This document shows positions 16,386 through 27,100 of a DNA stretch of 43,221 nucleotides, piece after piece. Each line of letters begins with the position of its first letter. Position 1 is the first letter of the stretch. The stretch is from Prevotella sp. Its GTDB lineage: Bacteria; Bacteroidota; Bacteroidia; Bacteroidales; Bacteroidaceae. The translations under genes and the position numbers were made by a program. The notes beneath the pieces are model-generated. The model did not search any database. It was not told where the DNA came from and saw only the letters and a program-made list of their open reading frames with translations. The stretch spans positions 1 through 43,221 of the forward strand of contig JAFPEE010000158.1 in NCBI GenBank assembly GCA_017389705.1, in the 5' to 3' direction.

Positions 16386-16393
16386 CAAAGATA
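16386..16393 (-). promoter_or_regulatory. -7 box of the large LruC gene
   Basis: TATCTTTG on the minus strand, 46 bases before the ATG at 16339, in the same CTGCAAAGATA context as 12391-12398. Confidence 0.5.
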
Positions 16394-16489
16394 AGCATTA
16401 TTTCTGAATTTTCATACTTTTTTCAACTTTTTTTAATGATGTACGCGAAAAAAGTTGTAGTAAAGAGAACAACGAATCTAAAACTTTTG

Positions 16490-16497
16490 TATATTTG
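16490..16497 (+). promoter_or_regulatory. -7 box of the Mfa2-like gene
   Basis: TATATTTG, a TAnnTTTG match, 31 bases before the ATG at 16529. No TTTG at the -33 position. Confidence 0.48.
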
Positions 16498-16528
16498 CAT
16501 TCAGTTTAAACCATTAAACATTTAACTT

Positions 16529-17893
16529 ATGAAATACATTCCATATTTCCTGACGAGTGGCCTGATGGTGATGGCACTCGCCTCATGTGAGAAGAACTTA
16601 GAGGTGGCAGGTGCTGCTGAAGGTAATAGCTTGCTCAGCATCACCACCCGAACTACGGAGGACAATGGGAAGGTAAGCTACCCTGTGCTCATCTATGCCA
16701 TGAACCCTGATGGCCAGTGCGTCAGGCGGCAACAGATAACTTCCGCTGCCGACCAGCTGTCGATGAAGCTGGAGCCCATGACCTATCAGATATATGCCGT
16801 GGGAGGTGCTACCGATGGCGACTACACGCTTCCAGGACAGGACGGTGCCACTGCGACATCGGAGATTACCCTGAATGCTGAAGTCGAACACGACGACCTG
16901 ATGACTGCGAATAATTCTGTCACTATCATTGATGGCGAGAATGCTACCTTGACGCTCAGTATGTCAAGAAAAGTAATGGAAATGGAAAGCATTGTCATCC
17001 AGAACGTCCCCAAAAGCGTCAGCAAGGTCAGCATCACTCTGACACCCATCTACAGCGACCTTTTGCTGAATGGCAGCTATACCAATTCGACCTTCACGAA
17101 GACCATTGAGCTGACAGAAGCAGCAGACGGTACAACATGGGAGCTTGCCAACCCCATCTACATGCTGCCTTCTAACGGCAATGCCACCCTTACCGTCAAG
17201 TTCGAGAAGAACAATACCGTCAGCAGCTATTCCTATACAGCACCTGTTGCCCTAGAGGCCAACAAACACATCCGCATTCAGGGACAGTATACGGGTACCG
17301 GGCAGTTCGACCTGACTGGCACCATCACAGGCGTCCAGTGGAATGGTACCACCACCATCGAGTTCTCCTTCGACGAAAACGGTTCCACCGGCAACAGCAC
17401 CTCCGATTCCAGCAATGAGAACCAGAACGACGACGGGATAGAAGCAGGCGCTGCGCCAGCAGTTAATACTGTCTACAAAGATTGCTATGTCTTTAGTTCT
17501 GTTGATGATGAAACCGGAGAATACACGCTCGTTTCTCTTTTGCATAAAGATGAGGCAGATATAATAGCAATGGACAAAACCCAAGAAACGGTCCTAGGGG
17601 AGATTGAAACAGCCCTCCCCACTTTCGATATCAACAACATCACAGGTTGGAGAATACCTACTAAAGAAGAATTTGGCTCCATTGCTGAGATATGGGGCAA
17701 CGTGAATTTACTTATTAACAATAATGAATATAATGCATCTCTTCTCGCGACTGCCTTTTATTACTATATTGAAAATAGCACTTTGAAAATTTTCAGGAAA
17801 TCCGGCGCTACCCCAACTTATGATAATACTTTCGAACAAGGCCGAAAGCTCCGTCCTGTAAAGACACTTAAGTTCAAGAAGAATTCCCAGTAA
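16529..17893 (+). CDS. FimB/Mfa2-like fimbrial lipoprotein (putative)
   Basis: A 454-residue predicted lipoprotein (lipobox LASC, Cys20). Residues of about 30-260 resemble the FimB/Mfa2 fimbrial anchor fold: SYPVLIYAMNPDGQCV, a LEPMTYQIYAVGGA strand pair, LTLSMSRKV and a KVSITLTPIYSD segment. A low-complexity Ser/Asn linker at about 290-305 leads to a C-terminal domain with GWRIPTKEEFGSI and a final LRPVKTLKF, a pattern seen in many Bacteroidetes surface proteins. I infer a fimbria-associated anchor or tip protein. No major fimbrillin gene is present, so the assignment to a pilus is uncertain. It is divergent from the large LruC gene. Confidence 0.55.
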   Translation: MKYIPYFLTSGLMVMALASCEKNLEVAGAAEGNSLLSITTRTTEDNGKVSYPVLIYAMNPDGQCVRRQQITSAADQLSMKLEPMTYQIYAVGGATDGDYTLPGQDGATATSEITLNAEVEHDDLMTANNSVTIIDGENATLTLSMSRKVMEMESIVIQNVPKSVSKVSITLTPIYSDLLLNGSYTNSTFTKTIELTEAADGTTWELANPIYMLPSNGNATLTVKFEKNNTVSSYSYTAPVALEANKHIRIQGQYTGTGQFDLTGTITGVQWNGTTTIEFSFDENGSTGNSTSDSSNENQNDDGIEAGAAPAVNTVYKDCYVFSSVDDETGEYTLVSLLHKDEADIIAMDKTQETVLGEIETALPTFDINNITGWRIPTKEEFGSIAEIWGNVNLLINNNEYNASLLATAFYYYIENSTLKIFRKSGATPTYDNTFEQGRKLRPVKTLKFKKNSQ

Positions 17894-17900
17894 GGGAACG

Positions 17901-17947
17901 CCTGCTTACTCGTAATGTGAGCACCCTTTACATTACGAGTAAGCAGG
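17901..17947. terminator. Perfect 18-bp hairpin after the Mfa2-like gene
   Basis: CCTGCTTACTCGTAATGT pairs perfectly with 17930-17947 around an 11-base loop. No T-run follows, so it may act as an RNA stabiliser or pause site rather than a simple terminator. Confidence 0.6.
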
Positions 17948-18002
17948 GGTTAGGTACCGAGTAACTGATCGTTTGTCGGCATGTAACTCTGAATAGAAAG
18001 AT

Positions 18003-18036
18003 TTTCCCCCTGCTGTAATCGCGACAACAGGGGGAA
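18003..18036 (-). terminator. Hairpin past the end of the GH10 gene
   Basis: TTTCCCCCTG pairs with CAGGGGGAAA, with further pairing inside (TGT/ACA). It lies 24 bases downstream of the minus-strand stop at 18061 and is the likely end of the xylan operon, though only a short T-rich stretch follows. Confidence 0.65.
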
Positions 18037-18060
18037 ACGTGTTTATGATGGAGAGAGATT

Positions 18061-20922
18061 TTAATCCTTCACCGTATCGCTGACGTTCTGCTTCTCGTAG
18101 TAAGCCTTGTAGGCCTCGCCGCCGAACTTCAGGCCGAGGTCTTCGCCAGCCAGAGCGTCACAGACTCCCTTGTAAGCCCACTTGCGCAGGAAGGAAGCGT
18201 CGAACAGGTTGGGTGTCTCGCCCTTCAGCCAGTACTCGTGCTCGTCCTCAGCATCGGTAAGCGACCAGATGGTGATACCGCTCTGCTGTGCCTCAGGAAC
18301 ATTCTCGAAGTAAGACTCGAAGATGGTCTTATAGGCGTCGCTCTGTGCCTTGTACTGTGCAGAAGAGGGTGACGATGTGCTCAGCGAGATGTCGAGCTCG
18401 GTAACGCGGATGAGCTTGCCTGTAGCAGCCAGTTCCTGGAACTGCTTGTCTACCTTGGCACGCAGGGCAGCAATCTTCTCGGCATTGTTGGTAGCGTCAT
18501 CGCTGGTACCGCTCAGCGTGATGTGCATCTGTGTGCCGATACCGTCGACGATGGCTGAGCCATGTGCAGCATCGATGTCCTGTACGAACTTGATGGCAGC
18601 AGCACGTTTTGCATCGCTGGTCTCGAGGTTGTAGTCGTTGTAGAACAGCTTGGTCTCTGCAGGCAGATACTGGCGAGCGTACTCGAAGGCCTTGACAGCG
18701 TAGTCCTTGACATAGTAACCCCAATAGAAGTGGTTGTTGGCCCAGTTCAGCTCCAGACCGTCGGTGGTGTTCTCGACAGGCTCCTGATCGTAGTTGCCGT
18801 CGCCATCGGAACCTCCGAAGACGTTGTCAACGCCACGCACCTTGTTGTTGCCGTCGGCAATGGCCTCGTTGATGACGTCGTAGCCTACAGGAGTGATCTC
18901 CTTTGCCTTCAGGAACTCAGCCATGTTCTTCACCCACGACTCCATGGCACCTAAGAGCGCTGTACGCTTCTCCTCAGGCGTCTTGATGACGTAGTAGCTC
19001 TTGGCAGCACGACGGGCAGCACGGCGCTGGGCTGCTGCGGCACTCTGGTCTTTGGCCAGTCCGAACTTCACATCGTCGATGTAATAGGTTGCACCCACCT
19101 TACCGAAGTTGATGAGGATGCGTGTCACACCAGTATGCTCTTCGTTGGTGATGGTGAACTCCTTCTCGCAGAGCGTCCAGTCTGTACCAACCTCGAAGTC
19201 AGTATAAGCACCCTGCTCACCATAGGTAGAGCCATTCTGATACTGGAACTGCAGATATCCGGCTGGGCTGCTCGACTTGGCGTAGAACTGCATGATGTAC
19301 TTCTTGTTCTGCTGCAGAGGCTCGTCGAAGGTATAGGCAAACTGGGCTTCCCAAGAATTGCCGTCGCCCTTGTTGGTGAGCACCATGGCGGCAGAACCGT
19401 TGCGGCCTGCGCCTGCCACCACCTCAGCATTCTCCTTGTTAGAGCCCCAAGAGCCCCACTTGTTCTCGCTCTCGAAATCGCTGTCACCTCCCAACAGAAC
19501 GTTGTCCATCGGGTCAGTAGCCTTGGCTGTGCCGAACTCAATATTGTCAATATAATAGGTATCGCCCACAGCACCGAAGTTCAGGATGATGCGGTCATCA
19601 GAGTCAAACTTTGGTGTAAAGACGTACTCGCACTGTGTCCATGACGAACCGACGTCGAAGGTGTTGTAGCCCCCTTGGTCACCATAGGTTGAGCTGTTCT
19701 GATACTGGAACTGCAGCTGACCTTTGCCGGTGAGCGACTTAGCCATAAAGCGGATGGTGTACTCTGTGGTTGAAGACAGCGGAGCATCGAAGGTATAGGC
19801 ACACTGAGCCTCCCAAGCGTTACCGTCAGCTTTCGACTTCAGCATGAGTGCCTTCGTGCCACCAACGCCCTGTCCATCTATCACACCAGCATCTTCCTTG
19901 TTAGAACCCCAAGAGCCCCACCCCTGCGTAGTTCCGTCCTCGAAGTCGCAGGAGAGCATCAAGTTAAGCGGATTCTCTACCTTGATACCAAACTCGATAT
20001 TGTCGATGGTATAAGAACCACCTACCTTACCGAAGTTCAAGATGATACGGTTGGCATCGTCGTAGTCGGTGATAGTGAATGAATATTCGCAGGTCGTCCA
20101 TGACGTACCTACGTCGAAGGTGTTATAGCCACCCTGAGAGCCGTAGGTCGTGCCATTCTGATACTGGAACTGGATCTGTCCGGCAGCAGCGGTCGACTTT
20201 GCCTTGAAACGGATGGTGTATTCTATGTCCTTAGACAGAGGAACATCGAAAGTATAGGCAAACTGAGCCTCCCAGAAGTTGCCGTCGCCCTTGTTGGTGA
20301 GCACAGCAGCAGGAGAACCGTCAGGACCAGCACCGCTGACCACCTCAACTTTATCCTTGTTAGAACCCCATGAGCCCCAGCCACCTGTAGTTCCTCCATC
20401 GAAGTTAGAGGCGTCGCCTGGAAGCATGTTCTTGATATCGCTGTCGCTCTCTACTACGAGAGTAGGCTTGATGAGTGACTTCAGGTAGGTCTGGTTCTGC
20501 TGCGTATGCCAGAAGAAGTTATGACCCCAGAGGTCCATCTCGTCTGCCTTCAGCGCGTCCAATGCAGGCTCCAAGGCAGCAGTATTCAGGGCTCCCGTAT
20601 TGCTGACCATGGCATCCATCTTCATAGCATTGCCCCAGGTCACCATCTGGAAGTTGCCGGTAGCTAGCCCGTGACGGACATCATCACCCATATAGATGTC
20701 CTTGCCGATACCCAGACCGAGCACCATATTGGGATGGTTCTCTGCCGAGTAGACCTTGATGTCGTCGTAGTTGGCCAGTACCTCTTTTACAGCGAGGGGG
20801 ATTTCAGACTTGGTGACGCCCGTATGACCGTCGGGCTTACCCCACTCCATTATCTGGTCTTTACAACCAGTGAGCAACATCGCCGATGCCACTACTGGTA
20901 ATAGGATTTTATTGAGTTTCAT
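18061..20922 (-). CDS. GH10 endo-beta-1,4-xylanase with three CBM modules inserted in the catalytic domain
   Basis: A 953-residue surface lipoprotein (lipobox LTGC, Cys20). The GH10 barrel begins at about 40 (GLGIGKDIYMG, FQMVTWGNAMK, LWGHNFFWHTQ) and breaks off near 160. Three tandem carbohydrate-binding modules of the CBM4/9/22 type follow (about 170-315, 320-465, 475-622), each with WGSWGSNK, a WEAQ.AYTFD strand, FQYQN.. and YIDN/DDV..G motifs. After a basic linker (QRRAARRAAK, 632-641) the barrel resumes. The acid/base is Glu686 in DVINEA and the nucleophile Glu842 in TELDIS. Xylanases with CBMs inside GH10 are known from Prevotella Xyn10C-type enzymes. It cleaves xylan at the cell surface for import by the adjacent SusCD. 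Confidence 0.95.
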   Translation of the reverse strand: MKLNKILLPVVASAMLLTGCKDQIMEWGKPDGHTGVTKSEIPLAVKEVLANYDDIKVYSAENHPNMVLGLGIGKDIYMGDDVRHGLATGNFQMVTWGNAMKMDAMVSNTGALNTAALEPALDALKADEMDLWGHNFFWHTQQNQTYLKSLIKPTLVVESDSDIKNMLPGDASNFDGGTTGGWGSWGSNKDKVEVVSGAGPDGSPAAVLTNKGDGNFWEAQFAYTFDVPLSKDIEYTIRFKAKSTAAAGQIQFQYQNGTTYGSQGGYNTFDVGTSWTTCEYSFTITDYDDANRIILNFGKVGGSYTIDNIEFGIKVENPLNLMLSCDFEDGTTQGWGSWGSNKEDAGVIDGQGVGGTKALMLKSKADGNAWEAQCAYTFDAPLSSTTEYTIRFMAKSLTGKGQLQFQYQNSSTYGDQGGYNTFDVGSSWTQCEYVFTPKFDSDDRIILNFGAVGDTYYIDNIEFGTAKATDPMDNVLLGGDSDFESENKWGSWGSNKENAEVVAGAGRNGSAAMVLTNKGDGNSWEAQFAYTFDEPLQQNKKYIMQFYAKSSSPAGYLQFQYQNGSTYGEQGAYTDFEVGTDWTLCEKEFTITNEEHTGVTRILINFGKVGATYYIDDVKFGLAKDQSAAAAQRRAARRAAKSYYVIKTPEEKRTALLGAMESWVKNMAEFLKAKEITPVGYDVINEAIADGNNKVRGVDNVFGGSDGDGNYDQEPVENTTDGLELNWANNHFYWGYYVKDYAVKAFEYARQYLPAETKLFYNDYNLETSDAKRAAAIKFVQDIDAAHGSAIVDGIGTQMHITLSGTSDDATNNAEKIAALRAKVDKQFQELAATGKLIRVTELDISLSTSSPSSAQYKAQSDAYKTIFESYFENVPEAQQSGITIWSLTDAEDEHEYWLKGETPNLFDASFLRKWAYKGVCDALAGEDLGLKFGGEAYKAYYEKQNVSDTVKD

Positions 20923-20948
20923 AATGAATATACGTTTTTAGTGAATGA

Positions 20949-22322
20949 TTATTCAGCATCGTCAAAGTCGCTTACTGTAATGGGAGCTATCGACACCACG
21001 CGGATGTTGTCGATATAGACGGGCTGCATAAAGGGCTTAGCCTTGTAAACTATCTCAGAAGAGAACTCAAGGTCACCGTTGCATGCGAAAATGAGGAAGT
21101 TACGGTAGCTGCCGCTGTTCCGGTCTTCACAGATTTTCTGGAAAGTAGCATCGGGAGCCTTTTCGGCATCGTAGTTACCAAAGGCAGTCATCGGGACAGT
21201 CACCGTCTTCCAGCTGGAAGTGGAATAAGGTGTTGATGAACCGTCGCTGTTAAGCCAGGGAACCCATACACTTGCTGTATTGGTGTACTGTGCGCTGTAC
21301 TTGGTACAATCCGAACCATAACCATAGTTCGACAGGTTATTCTGCAACGACATTTCCAGTTGGTAGGTCTCATTCCACACATCAGGTGCGTAGATATCGA
21401 ACTGGATAGCTACATCTGAAGCAGATGTGGAGGCAGGAATGAACTTATACATGCGGCTGGTCCAGTCGTCGTTGGCATTGTCATTACCGGCAGTAGCCCA
21501 GTACTTGTCGTTTGAGCCAGCGTCCAGTCCTCCAGGTGAGAGAACGGCCACCTTACCACGTCCAGTACCAAGGGGATCGTCAACCAGGTCATCAGAAGAA
21601 TAGGTAGCACTCCACGAACCCAACTCACCATGTCCGTCGTTCTCGAAGTTGATGATGTAGCAGTTGAAGTCGTTGAAATAGGTTGGCGTGAGAGCGGTAC
21701 CGTTGGCACCCTCGCTCTTCAGACTGCCTGCCATTGACAAGTTTGCCGAAGCAGGAACGACAAAGCTGAACCACTTGCCATCCTCGTCGCTGGTGATATC
21801 GCTGGTAATCTCCGTACCGTCAGGCAGCGTCACCTTGGTAGTCTCCTGCAGGTTAGCACCATAGACGGTCACCGTCTCGCCAGCCCTAGGCAACGTATTG
21901 TCGCAACTGGTGATGCTGGGAGCAGCAGCACGAATGGTGAAGTCGTAGACCAAGCGGTTGTTGTCGCTCTTATAGAGCACGATGGTGTTACGCACACTCT
22001 CATCAGCCTTGTCGACGGGAGTCTTGCTGTTGAGCGTCACCCAAACATTGTTGTCAGTCATCAAGGCATTGTTGAAGTAGGTCTCGTAGCCATTGATGTA
22101 GATCTTCTTCAGTCCTGTGAAGCCAGAGCCCTGCAGGCGGAGCAGCTGTCCCAGACGGGCAAACTCTACCTCGCGGTCAGGATTCACCTTGTCGTCGATA
22201 TTCTCAAGGAATACCTTATCTATCTTCATCTGTGTGTCGCTACCAGCGTTGTCGTCGTCTTTACAGGCAGTAAAGCCGATAGCTACGATGGCCAGACACA
22301 AGAAATATTTTATCGTCTTCAT
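20949..22322 (-). CDS. Surface glycan-binding protein (SGBP-B type, IPT/TIG domains)
   Basis: A 457-residue lipoprotein (lipobox FTAC, Cys20). Two IPT/TIG Ig-like repeats cover about 35-215 (LLRLQGSGFTGLKKIYING; APSITSC....AGETVTVYGANL), with a C-terminal glycan-binding domain from about 220 that is rich in Trp and Tyr (WFSF, GSWSATYSSDD, VWNETYQLEMSLQ, VWVPWL, PVYIDNIRVVSI). This is the usual third gene of xylan loci, the SusE/F equivalent, which holds polymer at the cell surface and does not itself cut it. It lies between susD and the GH10 gene with gaps of 34 and 26 bases, so it is almost certainly co-transcribed. Confidence 0.88.
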   Translation of the reverse strand: MKTIKYFLCLAIVAIGFTACKDDDNAGSDTQMKIDKVFLENIDDKVNPDREVEFARLGQLLRLQGSGFTGLKKIYINGYETYFNNALMTDNNVWVTLNSKTPVDKADESVRNTIVLYKSDNNRLVYDFTIRAAAPSITSCDNTLPRAGETVTVYGANLQETTKVTLPDGTEITSDITSDEDGKWFSFVVPASANLSMAGSLKSEGANGTALTPTYFNDFNCYIINFENDGHGELGSWSATYSSDDLVDDPLGTGRGKVAVLSPGGLDAGSNDKYWATAGNDNANDDWTSRMYKFIPASTSASDVAIQFDIYAPDVWNETYQLEMSLQNNLSNYGYGSDCTKYSAQYTNTASVWVPWLNSDGSSTPYSTSSWKTVTVPMTAFGNYDAEKAPDATFQKICEDRNSGSYRNFLIFACNGDLEFSSEIVYKAKPFMQPVYIDNIRVVSIAPITVSDFDDAE

Positions 22323-22356
22323 AATTCTGTTTATCTTTAATGTTTAATCTTTCATC

Positions 22357-24096
22357 TTAGAAAAGCTCAGCGTCTGTCACATCACGATCGCCAAACGCAT
22401 AGGGCTCAGTGGCCACATTGCCATCGGCAGCGGACTTCAGCAGCGGATTCTTGGTGGCATCAGTCTCGGGAAGAGGTAATGTCAGGTTTCTGGCTGTTGC
22501 GACAGAGACACTGGGACCAGGAGCTACATAGCTGTCAGACAGCTTATAGGTATGCGTGCTGTTCTCATAGTAGCTGGCATTACGATGCTGGTTGTTCACA
22601 TAGTTGACAACCTCCTGCTGCTGGTAGTAGCCACGACGTAAGAGGAAGTACCAGTAGAGACCCTCGAATGCTGTCTCCACACGGAACTCATGACGGAGGT
22701 CCTCATAGCCTATGCTCGACTTGGTGGGAACGCCAGCACGGAGGCGCAGCGCGTTGAACAGCTGCAGGGCAGTAGGATCGGTAGTCGTGGCGTTGTTGCC
22801 CAAGACAGCTTCAGCGTAGTTCAGATAAACCTCTGCCAGACGCATCATATAAGTATTGACACCTGAGTTGTTGTTAACGGCAAAGCCATTGACGGCATTG
22901 GTGCCAATGACATACTTCTTGATGTTGGCACCCTGACTGCCTGCATTCTCCGTCTCACCATAGATGTAAGGCTTGGTGGCATCGGCCGACAGCTCTGGAT
23001 AAGACTCCCCGTAAGAGGCTACGCAGTTGTGGCGACGGATAGCATCGTCGACGGTAGTGCCCAGAGTAGGGTCGGCATATTCCTTGAACTCTTCCCACAG
23101 GTCGTAAGAACAATAGGTAGATCCGCCCCAAGAGTTACCTTGGTTGACCTGTGTGCTCCAAGCCAGGAAACGAGTCATTGACTGTGCCAAGCCAGCGCTT
23201 GCACCAGCCTGCCACTGCAGCTGGAATAGGCTTTCGTTGTTGTTGTTGAAGGTAGAGGCTGCAAATAGCTCGGCATAGGTGTCAGCCAGCTTGAAGGGTC
23301 CGTTGTTGATGACCTTGGCAGCAGCCTGCCTGGCAGCATTCAGGTAGTAGTTGTTACGTGTACCGCTGATGAAGTTGGTCTGGGCATTGGTACCGTCGTA
23401 GCGATTGTCGCCAGACACGAGACCAGCCATTGACAGGTAGAAGCGTGACAGCATGCCATAAGCGCTGTACTTATTGATTCGGCCTGTAGCTGGCGAGGCA
23501 GCAGGCAGATTGACTGCTGCATACTCCATGTCGCGGATAGCAAACTCTATGACGTCAGCTCTGGAACTTGCAGGGACAACATAGCTATTGACCAAAGCCT
23601 GCGTATTATCGTAAATGACACCACAGCCCCACAGGGAACCTACATACCAGTAGGCCAGTCCACGCATGAAGCGAGCCTCGGCATAACCTTGTTTCCTAGC
23701 CGTCTCACTCACACCGCTAGTAGCAAAGTTGGTGATGTTGTTAATGGTATTGTTAGCCTGTGAGATGACAGCATAGAATGCAGACCATGCATCGTTCAAA
23801 CCATTAGAGGCACCTGACTCTGTGAAGTTGGTATAAGGATAGATGTAGTCGGAATACTGGGCCGTGATGTTGTTGGCACGACCATCGCCCATGCTGTAGT
23901 AAGACTTGTCGTTGAACATATACCACACATAGTTGTACAGCGGGGTAACAGACTGTGATATGGCTTCGTCACTTGAGAAGAAGTTGTCCTGCGCAAGCTG
24001 GTACGAATTCTTCTGATCCAAGAAGTCCTCAGCGCAGCTTCCCAACGAGAGCATTCCTGCAAGTGCTATTGTATATTTTAAAATGCTTGTTTTCAT
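22357..24096 (-). CDS. susD: SusD/RagB-family nutrient-binding lipoprotein (xylan locus)
   Basis: A 579-residue outer-membrane lipoprotein (lipobox LGSC, Cys21) of the SusD family. It has the expected start EDFLDQKNSYQLAQDNFF, the TPR-like helices (ARFMRGLAYWYVGSLWG, INKYSAYGMLSRFYL) and the late hallmark MMRLAEVYLNYAEAVLGNN, followed by LRLRAGVP and FRVETAFEGLYWYFLLRRG. SusD forms the lid over the SusC barrel and delivers oligosaccharides. The gene starts 20 bases after the susC stop. By context its ligand is xylan or xylo-oligosaccharides. Confidence 0.95.
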   Translation of the reverse strand: MKTSILKYTIALAGMLSLGSCAEDFLDQKNSYQLAQDNFFSSDEAISQSVTPLYNYVWYMFNDKSYYSMGDGRANNITAQYSDYIYPYTNFTESGASNGLNDAWSAFYAVISQANNTINNITNFATSGVSETARKQGYAEARFMRGLAYWYVGSLWGCGVIYDNTQALVNSYVVPASSRADVIEFAIRDMEYAAVNLPAASPATGRINKYSAYGMLSRFYLSMAGLVSGDNRYDGTNAQTNFISGTRNNYYLNAARQAAAKVINNGPFKLADTYAELFAASTFNNNNESLFQLQWQAGASAGLAQSMTRFLAWSTQVNQGNSWGGSTYCSYDLWEEFKEYADPTLGTTVDDAIRRHNCVASYGESYPELSADATKPYIYGETENAGSQGANIKKYVIGTNAVNGFAVNNNSGVNTYMMRLAEVYLNYAEAVLGNNATTTDPTALQLFNALRLRAGVPTKSSIGYEDLRHEFRVETAFEGLYWYFLLRRGYYQQQEVVNYVNNQHRNASYYENSTHTYKLSDSYVAPGPSVSVATARNLTLPLPETDATKNPLLKSAADGNVATEPYAFGDRDVTDAELF

Positions 24097-24116
24097 AATT
24101 CTTACCTTATTTATAA

Positions 24117-27100
24117 TTAGAATTGCAAGTTCACGCCGATGGTATAAATGCGGGGTGAGGGATAACGGCTGTAGTCAACACCGTTCAACAGGGCTGTTCC
24201 ACGCAGCGAGCCAACCTCGGGGTCAAAGCCATCGTACTTGGTGATGGTGAAGAGGTTCTGGATGTTGCAGTATACCTTGGCATTGGTCAAGTAAATCTTC
24301 TGAATGAGCTTACGAGGCAGCGTGTACGATAATGACACGTTCTGCAGGCGGATATACGAACCATCCTCTACATAGGCATCGCTGACGCGGTTGTTCTTAT
24401 TAACACCACTTTCAGTTGACAAGCGAGGCATAATGGTACCTGTATTGACTACATAGTAGTTACGATAGTCCTCAGGACCCTCTGCATCGTACTTGGCAAG
24501 ACGTGCATAGTCGAGAACGGTTGTCAGCTGATTGCTGGTAGAACCTGTGATGTCGAGGAAACGACGCTGATAGTTCATGACCTTGTTGCCTACGGAGCCG
24601 CTGAACTGGAAGCTCAGGTCGAAGCCCTTATAGGAGAAGGTATTGCCAAAGCCCCAAGTGAACTTAGGCTCCGGGTTGCCTATGAAGGTCTGGTCGCTGT
24701 CATCGATGACACCGTCGCCATTGACATCCTCGTAGATGTAGTCGCCAATGAAGACACCACCAGAGGTGGGAGAGGTAGCAATAGACGCACCCTTAGGCAG
24801 GGCTACAGGCTTGATATTACCATTGGCATCCTTGTAGTAGAAGTCCTCTGGAGCATCGAAGCGTCCGATGACCTTATAGCCCCAGAACTGTCCGATGGGC
24901 TTTCCAACAACAGTATTGGTAACTGTTGCGACATCTGAACCAATCTGCAAGGTCTGTGGCAGGCTGCCGCTCTCAGAGTCGAGCTCTACAACCTTGTTGC
25001 GGTTCAGCGAGAAGACAACGTTAGAACGCCATGTAAAGTCTTTGTTCTCGATGTTGACGGTATTCAGTGTAATCTCAATACCTGTGTTACGCAGGCTACC
25101 GATGTTACCCCAAGGATTCGAAGCAGTACCGTATGACTCGTTCGAACCGGCACCTGAACCCAAGAATGCAGGCAGGTCGAGCATCATCAGCAGGTCCTTG
25201 GTCTTCTTATAGTACCAGTCGAAGACAATGTCAATGCGACTGTTGAAGAGCGAGAGGTCGAAACCGATGTTGGTTGAATAGGTAGTCTCCCACTTCAGGT
25301 CGGGGTTAGCGTTGTTTGCGTTGAGCACACCTACACCCCAAGGAGTGGTGTAGTTGGCCAGCATAGCCATGTAAGCCCAGTCCTGTACGTTCTGGTTACC
25401 GGTGGCACCCCAGCCCAGACGCAGCTTCAGGTTGTTGATCACGCTGTTGTCCTTGAGGAATTCCTCCTGGCTGGCACGCCAAGCGAAGGCTGCAGAGGGG
25501 AACCAACCCCAACGGTTGTCCTTATAGAACTTGGAAGAGCCGTCGCGACGCAGGGTTGCGGTCAGCAGGTAGCGGTCGTCATAATTATAAAGTACGCGTC
25601 CGAAGTAAGAGAACAGCGAGGTGTTGTTCTGATAACCGTCGATGTTGACGTTGTTACCTGTACGCTCACCGGCGCGCAGGTCGATGACAGAGTTGGAAAG
25701 GTAGCCTTGGTTGGAAGTGTTCATGTTCTCCCAGTAGTTATGGCTCATTTCCTGACCAATCATGGCGTTGATATTATGCTTGGGGGCAATAGTACCGTTG
25801 TAAGTCAGGATGTTACGCCATGACCAGTACTTAGAGTCGTTCTTGTACCAGGTACCGTCGCGCTGGGAGCTTACCTTGACGCCGAAGGTGTAGTCTGGCG
25901 TATAGGTCTTGGTCTTGTTCAGGTTGTAGTCGGCTGAGAGCTCGGTCTTGAAGGTGAGTCCCTTCAGGATGGTAGCCTCCAGATAAGTGTTGATACGAAA
26001 GTTCAGACGCTTGGCGTAGTTGGTCTTAATCTCTGCCAAAGCCACAGCGTTATCGGGCATCCACTGGTCGTCAGGACCATCGTAACCACCTTCCGGATTG
26101 CGAACGGCTACAGAGGGCTGGGAGCGCAGGGCCGTATTGATGATATCCCAGTTCTTCTCCATCTCCTGTCGGGAGTCTGAGAGTGAGAACGAGATACCAC
26201 CCTTGAGCCACTTCTTCAGCTCTGTGTCCACATTACCGCGGAGGGTCTGACGCTTGAAGCCTGTGCTCAGGGCGATACCGTCTTGATACAGATAGCCTGC
26301 GCTAATGGCGTAGGTCGTCTTCTCCGTACCACCCGTCAGCGAGAGACTGTGGTTGGTCATGAAGGCTGTGTGGAACAGCTCGTCCTGCCAGTCAGTACCT
26401 GAACCTAACAGCTCTGGGCGCAGGAAGGTGCCTGAGGCTGTCTTTATCTTGGCATCGGCAATGTCGTTGTTATGCTGGGCATACTGCTGCAGGTTCATCA
26501 CGTCGAGCTTCTTAGGCATGCTCTGCCAACCTACATAACCGTCGTAGGTGACTGTAGCCTCACCGGCCTTACCACGCTTGGTGGTAATCATGATGACACC
26601 ATTACTTGCGCGCGAACCGTAAATAGCAGTTGCTGAGGCATCCTTCAGGATATCCATGGTCAGGATGTCGCTGGGGTTGATGCCTGCCAGCGGGTTACTG
26701 TTACCATTGTCGCTACCGTCAGAGTCGATGATGACTCCGTCGATGACGAAGATAGGCTGTGAGGAAGCGTTCAGCGAGTTGGTACCACGAATACGAATGG
26801 TGCTCGAACCACCAGGGGTACCGGTGTTAGCCTGGATCTGGACACCAGCAGCACGACCCTGCAGCACCTGGTCGATACTGGTGGAGACTGACTTCTCGAA
26901 GGCCTTGTTGTCCACTTGTGTCACAGCACCTGTCAAGTCTGACTTTCGCATAGTGCCGTAACCCACGACGACCACTTCGTTCAGAAGGGCCGCGTCCTCT
27001 TGGAGAGTAATGTTGATAGTACGCTTGCCTGCCACCTTGATTTCCTGTGTCTGGTAACCTACGTAGCTTATGACAAGCGTAGAGTTAGACTGAGCCTCAA

